DNA from: Rhodohalobacter sp. SW132
Lineage (GTDB): Bacteria; Bacteroidota; Rhodothermia; Balneolales; Balneolaceae
Assembly (NCBI RefSeq): GCF_003390325.1
Contig: NZ_QUOK01000006.1
Location: 62,001 to 126,000, forward strand
Length of the DNA stretch: 64,000 nt
Reading direction: 5' to 3'
Shown: positions 1 to 11,593 of the stretch, one piece after another
Position numbering within the stretch: the first letter of the stretch is position 1
Layout: each line of letters starts with the position of its first letter
Notes under the pieces: model-generated
What the model saw: only the letters and a program-made list of their open reading frames with translations
The model's database searches: none
Told to the model about the DNA's origin: nothing
Made by a program: the position numbers and the translations under genes

Positions 1-2114
1 TTGCTTTGGAAGTTGTAATTCACACGGCTAAAAAAGTTCAGTCTGGTTGCATGATCAGGTCTGTCACCCAATGATGAACTTCCCCCGCCAATACTCTGTT
101 GATCTTCACCACCGAAAGAAAGCTCGTCTATTTCTGTGGAAACAAAGTATCTTCTATACGCATTAAATCCTGAATTTGTAATTCGCTGACTTTCAGTCCC
201 AAGTAACAGGCCTAAGGTATGATTTTCAAAATCCACACGGTAATTACCCACCAGGTTAAGAAGTATATTTCTTCCCTGGTCTGACCACTGCTGCAGGTTT
301 GCATCATTGTTCGGTACAAGACTTTCATTAAACGTAGGTTCTCCGCTATCATCGAAACCTGTAAAGTCATACAAAGTCCAGGGCGATTGCCATCGTTTCC
401 TTTCTCTGAAATCCTGGTCAAACACGGCAGTACCTGTAAATGAGAGCCCTTCTACTTGCGGTACATCTATACTGAGCCTCGCGTTACTTTGGAAATAGTA
501 CCTTTCATCTTTATCGTATCCGGTAGCATCTGTACCGGTTACCACCGGGTTCACACCGTTTTCAATATCCGGTGCAGGTAGGCCATTAGGCCAAAAACCA
601 TGCTCATTCGGTTTACCCCGCATCAACATCCTGAATGTTTGCCCCGCACTTGCTGTGGGGAAATTCCGGTCCTCATAACGTCCTAAAACATCAAGAGATA
701 ATGTTATGTTATCAGAAAGCCGCCCATCAAGATTACTTCTAAAACCGTATTCATTATAACGTGTTGAACTGTTTCGGTAGAATCCATCTTCAGTTAAACC
801 GCTGAACGATATGAAATATCTCATGGATTCACTTCCGCCTGCAACAGACATATCCAGTCGGGATTGCTGTGAAACAGGTTTAAGTGCTTCATTAAACCAA
901 TCCGTATCAGGGCACTCCCAGGCATCTTGTTGCAACCGGTGGCAATCAATTTCAGCCTGCGTGAAACGGTCCCCCTGGCCTCTGTAGTTGTCAACTTCGT
1001 TAAGCATTTGCATGTAAGTAGCCGCATCTGCCATATCGGGAATCCGGGTAGGCTGATTAAAGCCCTGATTTACATCAATCGTAAACTGTGGTGCTCCTTC
1101 ACGTCCGCGCTTTGTGGTAATCAGGATTACTCCATTTGCAGCTCTGGAGCCGTAAATAGCTGCAGAAGCATCTTTCAGAATTGTAACGCTTTCAATATCC
1201 CGGGGATTGATTCGGTCCAATCCGCCTGCGCGATCGGGAACCCCGTCTATTACAATCAAGGGCTGGTTGTTATTGAGCGTACTTTCTCCACGAATCCGAA
1301 TGAGGGCCCCATCATAACCGGGTTCCCCACTTTGGTTAACCGTTACAATCCCTGGCAGATTACCGCTAAGAGTATTTGCAAGATTAGTTACAGGAATCTG
1401 CTCAAGCCGCGGCCCTTGAATGCTACTCACTGAACCTGACAGAGTTTCCCGTGCCTGAACACCGTAGCCTACAACAATCAGCTCATCACCAGAAAAAACA
1501 GACATTTGGAGTTGAACATCTATTTCAGTTCTTCCATCTATGGGTTCTACGAGTCTTTGAAAACCCACGAAAGTAAATACAAGATTCACATCCAAAGAAG
1601 GTACAGTAAGTTCATATGAGCCATCAGGACCGGTGTTTGTGCCTATGCTTGTACCTTCAACTACCACGTTTACACCCGGCATGCTTTCGCCTGTTGCGGC
1701 ATCTCTTACCACGCCACTGATAGTTTCCTGTTCCTCAATTACAGGTGCAGCATCTTTTTCTGTTATGACAATAGTCTGTTCATCGAGTTGAGTATAATCA
1801 AGGTTAAGTGCCGTAAAAAAACCGCTCAGCTCATCCCCTGTAATCTCATTAATGGATAATCCACTGAGATCTACATACTTATCCTCTATCACCCGATCGT
1901 GATATAGAAATGTGACTTTAAACTTCTTTTCAAGATCATTCAAAAGATGTTTGATGGGAATCTGACTCACTTCAGAATCGGTTTGATTATCCATAAATGA
2001 ATAAACCGATGCCAATGAGCTCTCGTTTGCCTGGGCATTTAATTCCAGGGCACCCGTAAATTGCATAAACAATGCTGCCAATAAAAGGCATATCAATCGT
2101 TGCATTCGCTCCAT
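1..2114 (-). CDS. SusC/RagA-type TonB-dependent outer-membrane receptor, C-terminus cut by window edge
   Basis: I translated the minus strand by hand; the frame stays open from about 2114 to the left edge. After a signal peptide (LLAALFMQFTGALELNA) comes an STN domain (HLLNDLEKKFKVTFLYHDR), the short N-terminal domain that TonB receptors use to signal to a FecR anti-sigma factor. A carboxypeptidase-regulatory-like beta domain (SGVVRDAATGESMPGVNV) and a TonB plug follow (IRIRGESTLNNNQPLIVIDG; DIESVTILKDASAAIYGSRA), then the start of the barrel. About 700 residues are visible; the family usually has 1000-1150. Starts at 2123, 2114 and 2105 are all in frame; I chose the middle one. The FecR and ECF sigma genes just upstream fit transcription control by substrate uptake. 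A SusD partner would lie beyond the edge. Substrate unknown, probably a glycan or other polymer. Confidence 0.9.
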   Translation of the reverse strand, partial: MERMQRLICLLLAALFMQFTGALELNAQANESSLASVYSFMDNQTDSEVSQIPIKHLLNDLEKKFKVTFLYHDRVIEDKYVDLSGLSINEITGDELSGFFTALNLDYTQLDEQTIVITEKDAAPVIEEQETISGVVRDAATGESMPGVNVVVEGTSIGTNTGPDGSYELTVPSLDVNLVFTFVGFQRLVEPIDGRTEIDVQLQMSVFSGDELIVVGYGVQARETLSGSVSSIQGPRLEQIPVTNLANTLSGNLPGIVTVNQSGEPGYDGALIRIRGESTLNNNQPLIVIDGVPDRAGGLDRINPRDIESVTILKDASAAIYGSRAANGVILITTKRGREGAPQFTIDVNQGFNQPTRIPDMADAATYMQMLNEVDNYRGQGDRFTQAEIDCHRLQQDAWECPDTDWFNEALKPVSQQSRLDMSVAGGSESMRYFISFSGLTEDGFYRNSSTRYNEYGFRSNLDGRLSDNITLSLDVLGRYEDRNFPTASAGQTFRMLMRGKPNEHGFWPNGLPAPDIENGVNPVVTGTDATGYDKDERYYFQSNARLSIDVPQVEGLSFTGTAVFDQDFRERKRWQSPWTLYDFTGFDDSGEPTFNESLVPNNDANLQQWSDQGRNILLNLVGNYRVDFENHTLGLLLGTESQRITNSGFNAYRRYFVSTEIDELSFGGEDQQSIGGGSSSLGDRPDHATRLNFFSRVNYNFQS

Positions 2115-2198
2115 ATGTATCATGTTTAGGTTACGTGTTCAGTGTGAAAGCGCTTTTCTGGGTAGAAATAAGAAGTTTTACTCATGATCTATATCTAT

Positions 2199-3284
2199 TT
2201 ATCCTCCAATAATAATGTTGTTATTGAGATGGGCGACGGAAATATCCACAGCTTCAGAAATGCCTTCCATGATTAGCTGAAGGTTTTCGCTGCTGATACT
2301 TCCTGAGATAGTTTTTTCCTGAATATTCTCAAATGGGAAAATAACTTTAACTCCAAATACATATTCAATTCTTGCTGCGACATCTGTAAGTGGGGTTTGA
2401 TCAAAAACCCATACGTCCCGAATCCATGAAGTATAGATATCAGGGTCAACTTCTTTGACCTCAATTTTTTCAAGTCCTGACATGTACCATGCCATTTGGC
2501 CTGGCTCAATTATCATACTGTTCGATTCAACAACTCCATTCTCTTGGTAACTTTCAATTTTGATAATGCCTTTTTCAAGTACAGTTCTTGTGCCTTTTTT
2601 TGATGTCTGCACATTTAAGGTAGTTCCAAGTACTTCAATTATACCATCGTGTGTATGTATATGTATTTTTCGGTTATCTTTACCATCAGCATTTACAGGT
2701 TGTATATCAAACCACGCTTCTCCCTGCAGATAAATATCAATATCACGTGTACCTTTAGCTGAACCTGTAAAAGCATACTTAAGATGAGAATTGGCATTCA
2801 AAATAATACTGGAACCATCAGAAAGCTGGAGTGTAACTTTTTCTCCAAAGCTTGTGAAAAATTCTGATGATGTTTGGACAGCCGGAATTTCAATAACCTC
2901 ATAATCAATCACCTCAAAATTTTCGAAAATCGTATACATGGATAAAACAATCATTGCCACGGCAGCGGCTGCAACCGGCCAATAGTTTTTTTTCCTATGC
3001 TTGGTTTGATTTAATTTTTTTATAGGATTCTTAACCTTATAGCTCCCTTCGCGTTTTATCAGTTTTTCTATTTTGTTGATTTCGATAATCGGATCAGGAA
3101 TATTTCGCTCACTCTTGGAAGTAAAACGAATGAGCTGCATGGCCTGATCATACAAAATTTGGTGAGAAGAATTTTCTTTAAGCCAACTAACCCAGTGCTT
3201 ATGTTCAGCGGCAGAAGCTTTTTTCTTTATGAAACGAAGAAAGGAGTCGTCAGATAATAAGTCTTCTAAGTAGTTGTCTTCCAT
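2199..3284 (-). CDS. FecR-family anti-sigma factor
   Basis: A 361-residue single-pass inner-membrane regulator. The N-terminal cytoplasmic part (about residues 1-100) would hold the sigma factor. One membrane helix lies at about 102-120 (VAAAAVAMIVLSMYTI). The periplasmic FecR domain (about 140-240) contains LSDGSSIILNANSHLKY and GEAWFDI, and a C-terminal STN-like/DUF4974 domain (about 290-358) ends in NNNIIIGG. In this family the periplasmic part senses the STN domain of the partner TonB receptor, which is the gene directly downstream. The cognate sigma factor is upstream but separated by about 470 bp holding a palindromic element, where the two genes are usually close. Confidence 0.93.
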   Translation of the reverse strand: MEDNYLEDLLSDDSFLRFIKKKASAAEHKHWVSWLKENSSHQILYDQAMQLIRFTSKSERNIPDPIIEINKIEKLIKREGSYKVKNPIKKLNQTKHRKKNYWPVAAAAVAMIVLSMYTIFENFEVIDYEVIEIPAVQTSSEFFTSFGEKVTLQLSDGSSIILNANSHLKYAFTGSAKGTRDIDIYLQGEAWFDIQPVNADGKDNRKIHIHTHDGIIEVLGTTLNVQTSKKGTRTVLEKGIIKIESYQENGVVESNSMIIEPGQMAWYMSGLEKIEVKEVDPDIYTSWIRDVWVFDQTPLTDVAARIEYVFGVKVIFPFENIQEKTISGSISSENLQLIMEGISEAVDISVAHLNNNIIIGG

Positions 3285-3399
3285 TATGCGGCTTTGTAGT
3301 TCTTTTAAACCTTAAACACAATTTTATAGACAGAGACAACAAACAATAGTACCGGAAAATATTTTAAGATTTCTTGAAATCGGTCATTGATACATTAAA

Positions 3400-3571
3400 A
3401 ACCTGAGTTCGATTAATAATATATTTCATTTATTCGGTATCAAGTCTCCCCTAAAAAGGGGAGATTTAGAGGGGTGTTCATCGGTTTTTCTAAGTTTGGT
3501 GAACATCCCCCTGCATCCCCCTTTTCTAAGGGGGACTTTTGATGTCATTATTTAAGAATCGAACTCAGGTT
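3400..3571. repeat. 172-bp palindromic element with perfect 15-bp terminal inverted repeats
   Basis: The ends are AACCTGAGTTCGATT (3400-3414) and its exact reverse complement (3557-3571). Inside, a second imperfect palindrome pairs about 3441-3480 (AAGTCTCCCCTAAAAAGGGG, then GAGGGGTGTTCA) with about 3501-3540 (TGAACATCCCCC, then CCCCCTTTTCTAAGGGGGAC). There is no coding potential. It looks like a non-autonomous MITE-like or REP-like element sitting between the sigma and anti-sigma genes. As RNA it could fold into a long hairpin affecting sigma-to-fecR readthrough. Confidence 0.75.
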
Positions 3572-3756
3572 AAAAGAGATAAAATAAGAATTACGCTTCC
3601 TGCACTCAGGCTTTTTGGGGTGTAGGTTTTTAGGAGGGGCAAAATTTGAGACGGCCAAATTCCGAAGAATGTCCGTGATGTGGTATTATTTTCGGTAATA
3701 AGATCTCTTTGAATTTTAGGGAATTGCAAACTTCATAATAGTTAGCTGTCAACTTT

Positions 3757-4359
3757 CTAAAACTCCTCTATCAATAGATGGCCATAAATAGACTCTCTCA
3801 AATGTTTTATGGCTTCATAGACGTAATTTTTTATGCTTTGATCAGAAAGATCTAAAAGAATAGCAATTTCATGGTTAGTCAATCCATGCTGGAGTCGCAG
3901 ATAGAGTACTTCTTTTTGGCGGCCGGTGAGCAATTTCATCGCCTTATTGAATTTTCTGTATCTTTCACTTTCAAGCTCTCCTTCTACAATGCTCTCTTCC
4001 ATGGATTGCAAAGTATCAGAATTCATGCTCATATATATTTGATCACGCCGATGTATGGACATGCTTTTCTTTTTTTGATCAAACAAAATTCTTCTGAGCG
4101 AAAATAGCAGGTAAAATTCCACGCATTTTGCATGATCAACGCTTTCACGGTTATTCCAGAGTTTTAAAAATAACTCCTGAACCCCGTCTTTCACCATATC
4201 ATCACTATGCATTAATTTCATCCCATAATTGTAGAGACGGGTATAATAGCGTAAAAAAACCTCTCCCAAAGCTTCTTGTCGTCCATTCAGAAACTCCTTC
4301 CATAAATCTTCATCATTCCATTGGCCTGAATTATATGAATGATCCGACTGTAAGAACAT
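3757..4359 (-). CDS. ECF RNA polymerase sigma factor (FecI-like)
   Basis: A 200-residue sigma-70-family protein with only regions 2 and 4. Region 2 covers about residues 30-100 (EVFLRYYTRLYNYGMKLM, then VQELFLKLWNNRE). Region 4 covers about 140-190 and has the helix-turn-helix LTNHEIAILLDLSDQSIKNY. With the FecR anti-sigma gene and the STN-bearing SusC receptor downstream on the same strand, it forms a typical transmembrane signalling trio: substrate at the receptor releases sigma, which transcribes the receptor locus. The ATG at 4359 gives normal family length. No promoter can be assigned with confidence. Confidence 0.92.
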   Translation of the reverse strand: MFLQSDHSYNSGQWNDEDLWKEFLNGRQEALGEVFLRYYTRLYNYGMKLMHSDDMVKDGVQELFLKLWNNRESVDHAKCVEFYLLFSLRRILFDQKKKSMSIHRRDQIYMSMNSDTLQSMEESIVEGELESERYRKFNKAMKLLTGRQKEVLYLRLQHGLTNHEIAILLDLSDQSIKNYVYEAIKHLRESIYGHLLIEEF

Positions 4360-4935
4360 AGCTGTGCCCCCACGTTTAGAAAATAGTTAATGAATGCAAA
4401 CAAAAAATAAAGCTGCATTCTAAGTTTAAGGGAAACGAAATTACGAGCAATACTTTTTGCAAGACTTCACATAATATCCTGATTTTAAATAACTATAACT
4501 TTGAAAATAAACAAGAGTCGGATATGTAACTTCGTTTATTTTTTCTCAATTTATACTTTAGCTGTATTCAGAAATCATTGATGAATTCAAAAATCATTGA
4601 ACTTGGATAAATCCTTCAGTGTCGTAATATATACCTATATATAATGGATTTACGGGCACCTTATTTAAATGTACTACCTCGGGGCAAAGCCCACAAGGTA
4701 TCGACTTGGATTCCATACCTTTTTGATCGATACGGAGTGGAGTTTATTCTGGAGTGCCCCCCCTTTTGCCGCGGGCATCCTTTGGGGAAAGGGGCAATGG
4801 GAAGATGAACTCCTGAGCTTCACGATGGAAATGGACACTTCCAAAATCAGGATAAATGGCAGGCAAGACTTTTCAAAAATACAACTGCGTATTCTGAGAG
4901 GCACTTTCCAAGGTAGTATGCTGAAATACTATAAC
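4360..4935. other. Intergenic stretch, no supported gene
   Basis: Low-complexity AT-rich DNA upstream of the sigma gene, probably holding its promoter. Short open frames on both strands around 4670-4940 overlap one another and show no recognisable domain. The plus-strand one could be an upstream part of the decayed gene that follows. Confidence 0.4.
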
Positions 4936-5111
4936 TGAACCCGCAAACACCAACAATCGGATCGGGTTACCACCCCAGGAAGTGCATCACACAAATGATG
5001 GGAATCGGCGGAATGCCCGAATCTCTTGAGGTGAACTGGTTTGATGGAAGAAGTGAGACGATTATCATCGAGCGCGGGGTGCTTGTGTATGAAGTTCAGT
5101 ATGATGAGTAG
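4936..5111 (+). pseudogene. Decayed gene end resembling an ASPIC/UnbV (CRTAC1-like) C-terminal domain
   Basis: A frame with no start codon runs from a stop at 4932-4934 to TAG at 5109-5111. It contains MPESLEVNWFDGRSETIIIE, preceded by a Gly-Ser-Gly-Tyr stretch. The pattern of a Gly-Tyr stretch, a short gap, then xSLEVxWxDGRxxTI is like the ASPIC/UnbV domain that ends many FG-GAP-repeat secreted proteins. The rest of the gene is not recognisable upstream, so this would be a remnant. The assignment rests on pattern memory over about 55 residues. Confidence 0.3.
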
Positions 5112-5120
5112 GTTTTGATG

Positions 5121-5700
5121 ACCGTCATCGCGGACCACGATCCGCGATCTTCCATCTCAGCACACAGAATCCATTCAGCCAGTGGCAAAATCCACAGGCC
5201 GGACTCAAATGGGAAATACCGTGTCGGGGCACGGTATGACATCAAATGACTCATGATCTATTTCCGTCATCGCGGAACCCGATCCACGATCTCCCATCTC
5301 AGCACGCAAAAACGTTCAGCCAATGGCAGAATCCACCGGCCGGACTTAAATGGGAGATGCCGTGTCGGAGCACGGCATGACATCAATTGACTCATGATCT
5401 ATTTCCGTCATCGCGGACCCCGATCCGCGATCTTCCATCTCAGCACACAGAATCCATTCAGCCAATGGCAGAATCCACCGGCCGGACTTAAATGGGAGAT
5501 GCCGTGTCGGAGCACGGCATGACATCAATTGACTCATGATCTATTTCCGTCATCGCGGAGCCTGATCCGCGATTTCCCATCTCAGCACACAGAAACGTTC
5601 AGCCAATGGCAGAGTCCACAGTCCGAACTCGAATGGGAGATGCCGTGTCGAAGCACGGCATGACATCAAATGATTCACAGCCTTCCACCGTCATCGCAAA
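5121..5700. repeat. Tandem array: four palindromic units of about 141 bp plus a fifth partial unit
   Basis: The unit start GTCATCGCGG recurs at 5124, 5266, 5407 and 5549, with a truncated GTCATCGC at 5690, giving spacings of 142, 141, 142 and 141. Each unit is about 117 bp of palindromic core plus a spacer of about 25 bp that includes GACTCATGATCTATTTCC. The core begins with hairpin GTCATCGCGG...CCGCGAT and ends with hairpin ATGCCGTGTCGGAGCACGGCAT then GAC, so the two ends also pair (GTCAT with ATGAC). The last partial copy abuts the clpB stop codon. Units differ by scattered substitutions. The ends resemble the dispersed GTCAT...ATGAC element at 54447-54520. Confidence 0.85.
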
Positions 5701-8337
<2,637 letters not shown>

Positions 8338-8511
8338 AATCGTCAGATTTATTTTCTTTTATCTGATGTGATGCTAAAAACATACCACCGTTCAGAATCT
8401 GACGGATTTACAGATTTCTCTCTTCCCTGGAACCCCCACTGCTCTTTTGGCAATTGTACGTGGCACAATTTGCTCTCTTTGGCAGATATTAAAAGCCGTA
8501 TATACAGATAT

Positions 8512-8543
8512 AAAAAAAAGCGGCCCCTCTCGGAGCCGCTTTA
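8512..8543 (-). terminator. Rho-independent terminator
   Basis: Read on minus: AAAGCGGCTCC, loop GAGA, GGGGCCGCTTT followed by a run of U. It lies about 37 bp after the stop of the 156-residue exported protein gene. Confidence 0.85.
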
Positions 8544-8579
8544 AATATTATTAGACGTTATAAGTTTGTCTGGATCTTA

Positions 8580-9050
8580 TCAGTTACTGCTTTCCGCTAC
8601 CTGACGTTCCTGAATGCTATCTACCAGCACTTGAAAAGCGTCATTTGCTTTGTTCTCGGAAATAAGCGGAATAATTGATTCTGCTACGTTAAAGCTCTCT
8701 TTATCCTTCAGGTATGAAAGAGTAAGGTGTGCTTTATATCGCACAACGTGCGTATCGCCATTCAGTGCAAATTCAGTGATCCTTGTATTAACCCGTTGTG
8801 ATTCGAATTCAGGGTTTAAGGCTTTGTATGAAATTGCATTGAAAAGAGTAGCTTCAACTATGCCGTTCACATCAGAACTGAGGCCGTAGAGAAGTGATCT
8901 CTCCATTTTTTCAAATTCGGCTTCTTTGTCCACATATTCAGTGGTTCCTAATGTATCAGCGGTTGAGCTGTTTGCGTTTACGAATTCTGCTGACGTGAAT
9001 GTTATCACGACGATAAGAAATGCTGTGAGTGATTTAACTATTGATTTCAT
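8580..9050 (-). CDS. Small exported protein of unknown function
   Basis: 156 residues with a clear signal peptide (KSLTAFLIVVITFTSAEFVNA, predicted cleavage near residue 27). The mature part is acidic and predicted mostly helical, with a HEAT-like look (RITEFALNGDTHVVRYKAHL; AESIIPLISENKANDAFQVL). No catalytic motif or named domain recognised. It is monocistronic with its own terminator. The Ala-rich helical pairs suggest a periplasmic scaffold or binding protein, but that is a guess. Confidence 0.75.
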   Translation of the reverse strand: MKSIVKSLTAFLIVVITFTSAEFVNANSSTADTLGTTEYVDKEAEFEKMERSLLYGLSSDVNGIVEATLFNAISYKALNPEFESQRVNTRITEFALNGDTHVVRYKAHLTLSYLKDKESFNVAESIIPLISENKANDAFQVLVDSIQERQVAESSN

Positions 9051-9503
9051 GGTACTGTAGGTTTTGAGTTGAAGTAGTAATTTTCTTTCCAGGCTATCAC
9101 AGCCTTAACTGTTTTAGTTCGCTCTTAAGTTATCAGCATTTTCTTAGCTGAAACAACTATTTGACAATGATTTAATTTTAAATACTTGTCATAGTCCTGA
9201 CATAAGTTCATATATTTTTCCTGAAAGCACTTCCATTTTTTTATCCTTAACACTGTCATAATATCGATACAATTTATCACTCTGATAGGGGTGGATCTGT
9301 TGCCTAAAAAATCGCTTACATATTCTTTTTTTCGTGGAAGCGATTTTATAGTATTTGATTATATTTTTTTGATTAACTGTCAAATCAACACGAAAAAAAG
9401 TGCATTTTCAGGCAATTAAAAGCGCTTTGCAACACAAACTGACAGACTGTATCTTGAGTTATCTGCAATAGAAATGTTCACTTTTGTGCGCGGGATACCA
9501 GAT
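9051..9503. other. Divergent intergenic region, no supported gene
   Basis: AT-rich region between the minus-strand exported protein and the plus-strand macro-domain gene, expected to hold both promoters. A 64-codon minus-strand frame at 9189-9383 starts only with TTG and has no recognisable features. Confidence 0.4.
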
Positions 9504-10037
9504 ATGATTAAAAAAACAGAGAATATTACACTGGAATTAAAAACAGGAAACATCGTAAAACAGCATGATACCGACGCGATTGTGAATGCGGCAAATGCTG
9601 AGTTGAAGATTGGCGGAGGTGTAGCAGGCGCGATCCACTCTGCCGGTGATCCTGAACTGGAGCAGCTGACTCGTCCGCTGGCACCGATCAAACCCGGTGA
9701 AGCGGTCATCACCGAAGCGCCCAATCTGCCGAACCGTTTTGTAATTCACTGCCTCGGCCCCGTGTACGGAAGAGATGAACCGGCTGATACTTTACTTGCC
9801 AGGTGCTACAAAAATGCACTGACCTTGGCTGAGGAAAATCAGCTGGAATCGATCGCTTTTCCCGCAATTTCTACCGGAGCCTTCGGTTTTCCGATGAAAG
9901 ACGCTGCAAGAATCGCCATCCAAACCGTACTCGATGAATCTAAACATGCTAAATCGCTGCGATTCGTGACGTTTGTCTTATTTGATGAAAAGACATACTC
10001 CGTTCATGCAGAAGTTTTGAAAAGCCTGGAGATTTGA
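9504..10037 (+). CDS. Macro-domain protein, probable O-acetyl-ADP-ribose deacetylase or ADP-ribosylhydrolase
   Basis: 177 residues forming a single macro domain, which binds ADP-ribose and in bacterial relatives hydrolyses O-acetyl-ADP-ribose or removes ADP-ribose from proteins. Motifs: DAIVNAANAELKIGGGVAGA (the Asn-rich phosphate and ribose contact region with catalytic Asn and Gly loop) and IAFPAISTGAFGFP (the diphosphate loop). I start at the ATG at 9504 because MIKKTENITLELKTGNI matches the family start; an in-frame ATG at 9474 would add ten residues. It stands alone, converging on the S1/P1 nuclease gene. Confidence 0.93.
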   Translation: MIKKTENITLELKTGNIVKQHDTDAIVNAANAELKIGGGVAGAIHSAGDPELEQLTRPLAPIKPGEAVITEAPNLPNRFVIHCLGPVYGRDEPADTLLARCYKNALTLAEENQLESIAFPAISTGAFGFPMKDAARIAIQTVLDESKHAKSLRFVTFVLFDEKTYSVHAEVLKSLEI

Positions 10038-10040
10038 AAT

Positions 10041-10062
10041 AAAAAAGGGGCCAAAGCCCCTT
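10041..10062. terminator. Bidirectional terminator hairpin between convergent genes
   Basis: AAGGGGC-CAAA-GCCCCTT with an A-run on the left, so U-rich on the minus transcript. It best serves the nuclease gene and more weakly the macro-domain gene. Confidence 0.8.
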
Positions 10063-10088
10063 CTGTAATTTAATAAGCAACAATCGGC

Positions 10089-10877
10089 TTATCTGTCATA
10101 AATATCGTTCAGTACACCTGCCAATCTCACACCGGCCTGAACCAGTCTCTTTTCAACAATATGGTAGTTCTGAAACCGGTATTCATACCCAATTCTATTG
10201 TCATCCGGAAGATCGTACACATCATCGCGATAACTGACGGATTCATTGGCCCAGTCTCTCACATCAGCTGACTGCCATTCGCGAACCTGGTCTTCATCCA
10301 CAACATCGAGATTCATTGCGATTTCGGTGTAGCTCATCTGCCGTGAGTTGATCATATCGCTGTCCCACACCCTGTGGAGATTACTGTTATTGCCCATCCA
10401 GTGAACGCGAACTCGGTTTCCGCCGAGATCTTCGCCGGTTCCAACGTGCAGCGGCTGATGAATATCCCCAACCATATGCATCACAAACTTCAGCCTCTCG
10501 TACTCCTCCTGCTCTGAAAGACCGCCCTCTTTAAGCCTGGCGATACTCTCCTCAAGAGCCGCAATGATATCACCCTCCGGGTTCTTCTCTGTCTCATCGT
10601 AGGTCATCCCGTCAGGAATGGTAACCCAGTGCCAGGTATTCGTGTAGTCGTATGTGCTGTCCGACCGGATATCATCCATCCAGACGGTAGCTGATGCGAT
10701 CGTCTCTTTACCAATCACACGCTCAATTTCGGCTGCTGTATTTTCTGTGATATGATTTTCTGCGATATGCCCTGTCACATAATGACCGATCTGTCCCCAG
10801 CGGAGATCATTTGAATCGGAATGGCTGAAAAGTGATGTTGAAAAAAGAATCAGGAAAGCGAAAAATGGCGTGTGCAT
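10089..10877 (-). CDS. S1/P1-type zinc nuclease, secreted
   Basis: 262 residues with a signal peptide (FFAFLILFSTSLFSHS). The mature protein starts close to LRWGQIGHYVTGHIAE; family members place an N-terminal Trp and a His among the trinuclear zinc ligands. Other motifs: VWMDDIR, NTWHWVTIP, MHMVGDIHQPLHVG, DLGGNRVRVHW and NLHRVWDSDMI. Together these are the complete ligand set of single-strand-specific S1/P1 nucleases and 3'-nucleotidases. Probable role: periplasmic or extracellular nucleic-acid scavenging. Monocistronic, with a terminator downstream. Confidence 0.95.
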   Translation of the reverse strand: MHTPFFAFLILFSTSLFSHSDSNDLRWGQIGHYVTGHIAENHITENTAAEIERVIGKETIASATVWMDDIRSDSTYDYTNTWHWVTIPDGMTYDETEKNPEGDIIAALEESIARLKEGGLSEQEEYERLKFVMHMVGDIHQPLHVGTGEDLGGNRVRVHWMGNNSNLHRVWDSDMINSRQMSYTEIAMNLDVVDEDQVREWQSADVRDWANESVSYRDDVYDLPDDNRIGYEYRFQNYHIVEKRLVQAGVRLAGVLNDIYDR

Positions 10878-11198
10878 GTGTGAAGAATTTTAAAAGTGAT
10901 AAAGGGAGCCTAATATTCAAATATTTGGCATCACAATCCAGATGCGTTTCAGCCTTTTTAAAATTGCCTATAACTTCAGTTTGATTATTAAATTATGATC
11001 TCCCCCCCCTCTTTATAAGGGGTACCATGTTTAAATAAGTTTTAGAAAAAATCATTATAGAAACGATAGATTGAGTTTTTAACAAATGAATGGAGATTCT
11101 TCAACTCAGACAAAAAACGTTGCCTGTGATCTACCGATAACAAATTTTAAATAGCGTTATTTCTTGATTTAGTTTGCGATTTCTGCTCAATGAATGTA
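10878..11198. other. Intergenic, no supported gene
   Basis: AT-rich, upstream of the nuclease gene. It contains a C-run (CTCCCCCCCCTC near 11002) that may be a decayed half of the palindromic family seen just downstream. No RNA gene seen. Confidence 0.35.
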
Positions 11199-11360
11199 CC
11201 CTAAATCCCCTCTTGAGAGGGGAAATGGATTTGAAAACTGCGGAACGCAGATTTTCAAGCCGAGGGGTGTGTTGGAAGGCGCCGGAGCCAGAATGCGACT
11301 ACAGTTTTATCAAGACTCCGGAGAACACACCCCTAAATCCCCTCTCGAGAGGGGACCTTT
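11199..11360. repeat. About 160-bp palindromic intergenic element, related in plan to the 3.4-kb element
   Basis: Both ends carry CCCTAAATCCCCTCT followed by GAGAGGGG (11200-11222 and 11331-11354), themselves hairpins. An inner inverted pair GAGGGGTGTGTT (11262-11273) / AACACACCCCT (about 11324-11334) brackets smaller hairpins such as TTGAAAACTGCG-GAA-CGCAGATTTTCAA. It is noncoding: the two plus-strand frames through it have no protein-like features. The remaining 230 bp to the J-protein gene hold nothing recognisable. Confidence 0.65.
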
Positions 11361-11593
11361 AAACTGTCACCTTTCAATTATTTTGCCCCAATTAACTACA
11401 TTAAAACTTCTTAGAGTAGGCTTTTGGGCAAAATTAGAAGCTCTGAATGACAAGGGTCGATTTCTGTTTAAAATAAAGGGCATTTGTCATCCTGACGATT
11501 CCCATCACTGATTTTATGAGGGAATGAGGAAGGGGCACCATCTCGGTTATTAAAAAAATAAAACGTGATAGGGTTTAACCGAAACAATATCCC

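Noticed and set aside
5121-5700. Possible CRISPR array
   Set aside because: Units are about 141 bp, near-identical throughout and palindromic, with no unique spacers and no cas genes.
8461-8474. Sigma-54-like promoter TGGCACAATTTGCT
   Set aside because: GG-to-GC spacing is two bases short of the -24/-12 consensus and it points toward the end of a convergent gene, not a start.
9189-9383. 64-codon basic minus-strand frame
   Set aside because: TTG start only, AT-driven Lys/Tyr/Ile composition, no motif, sits in a promoter region.
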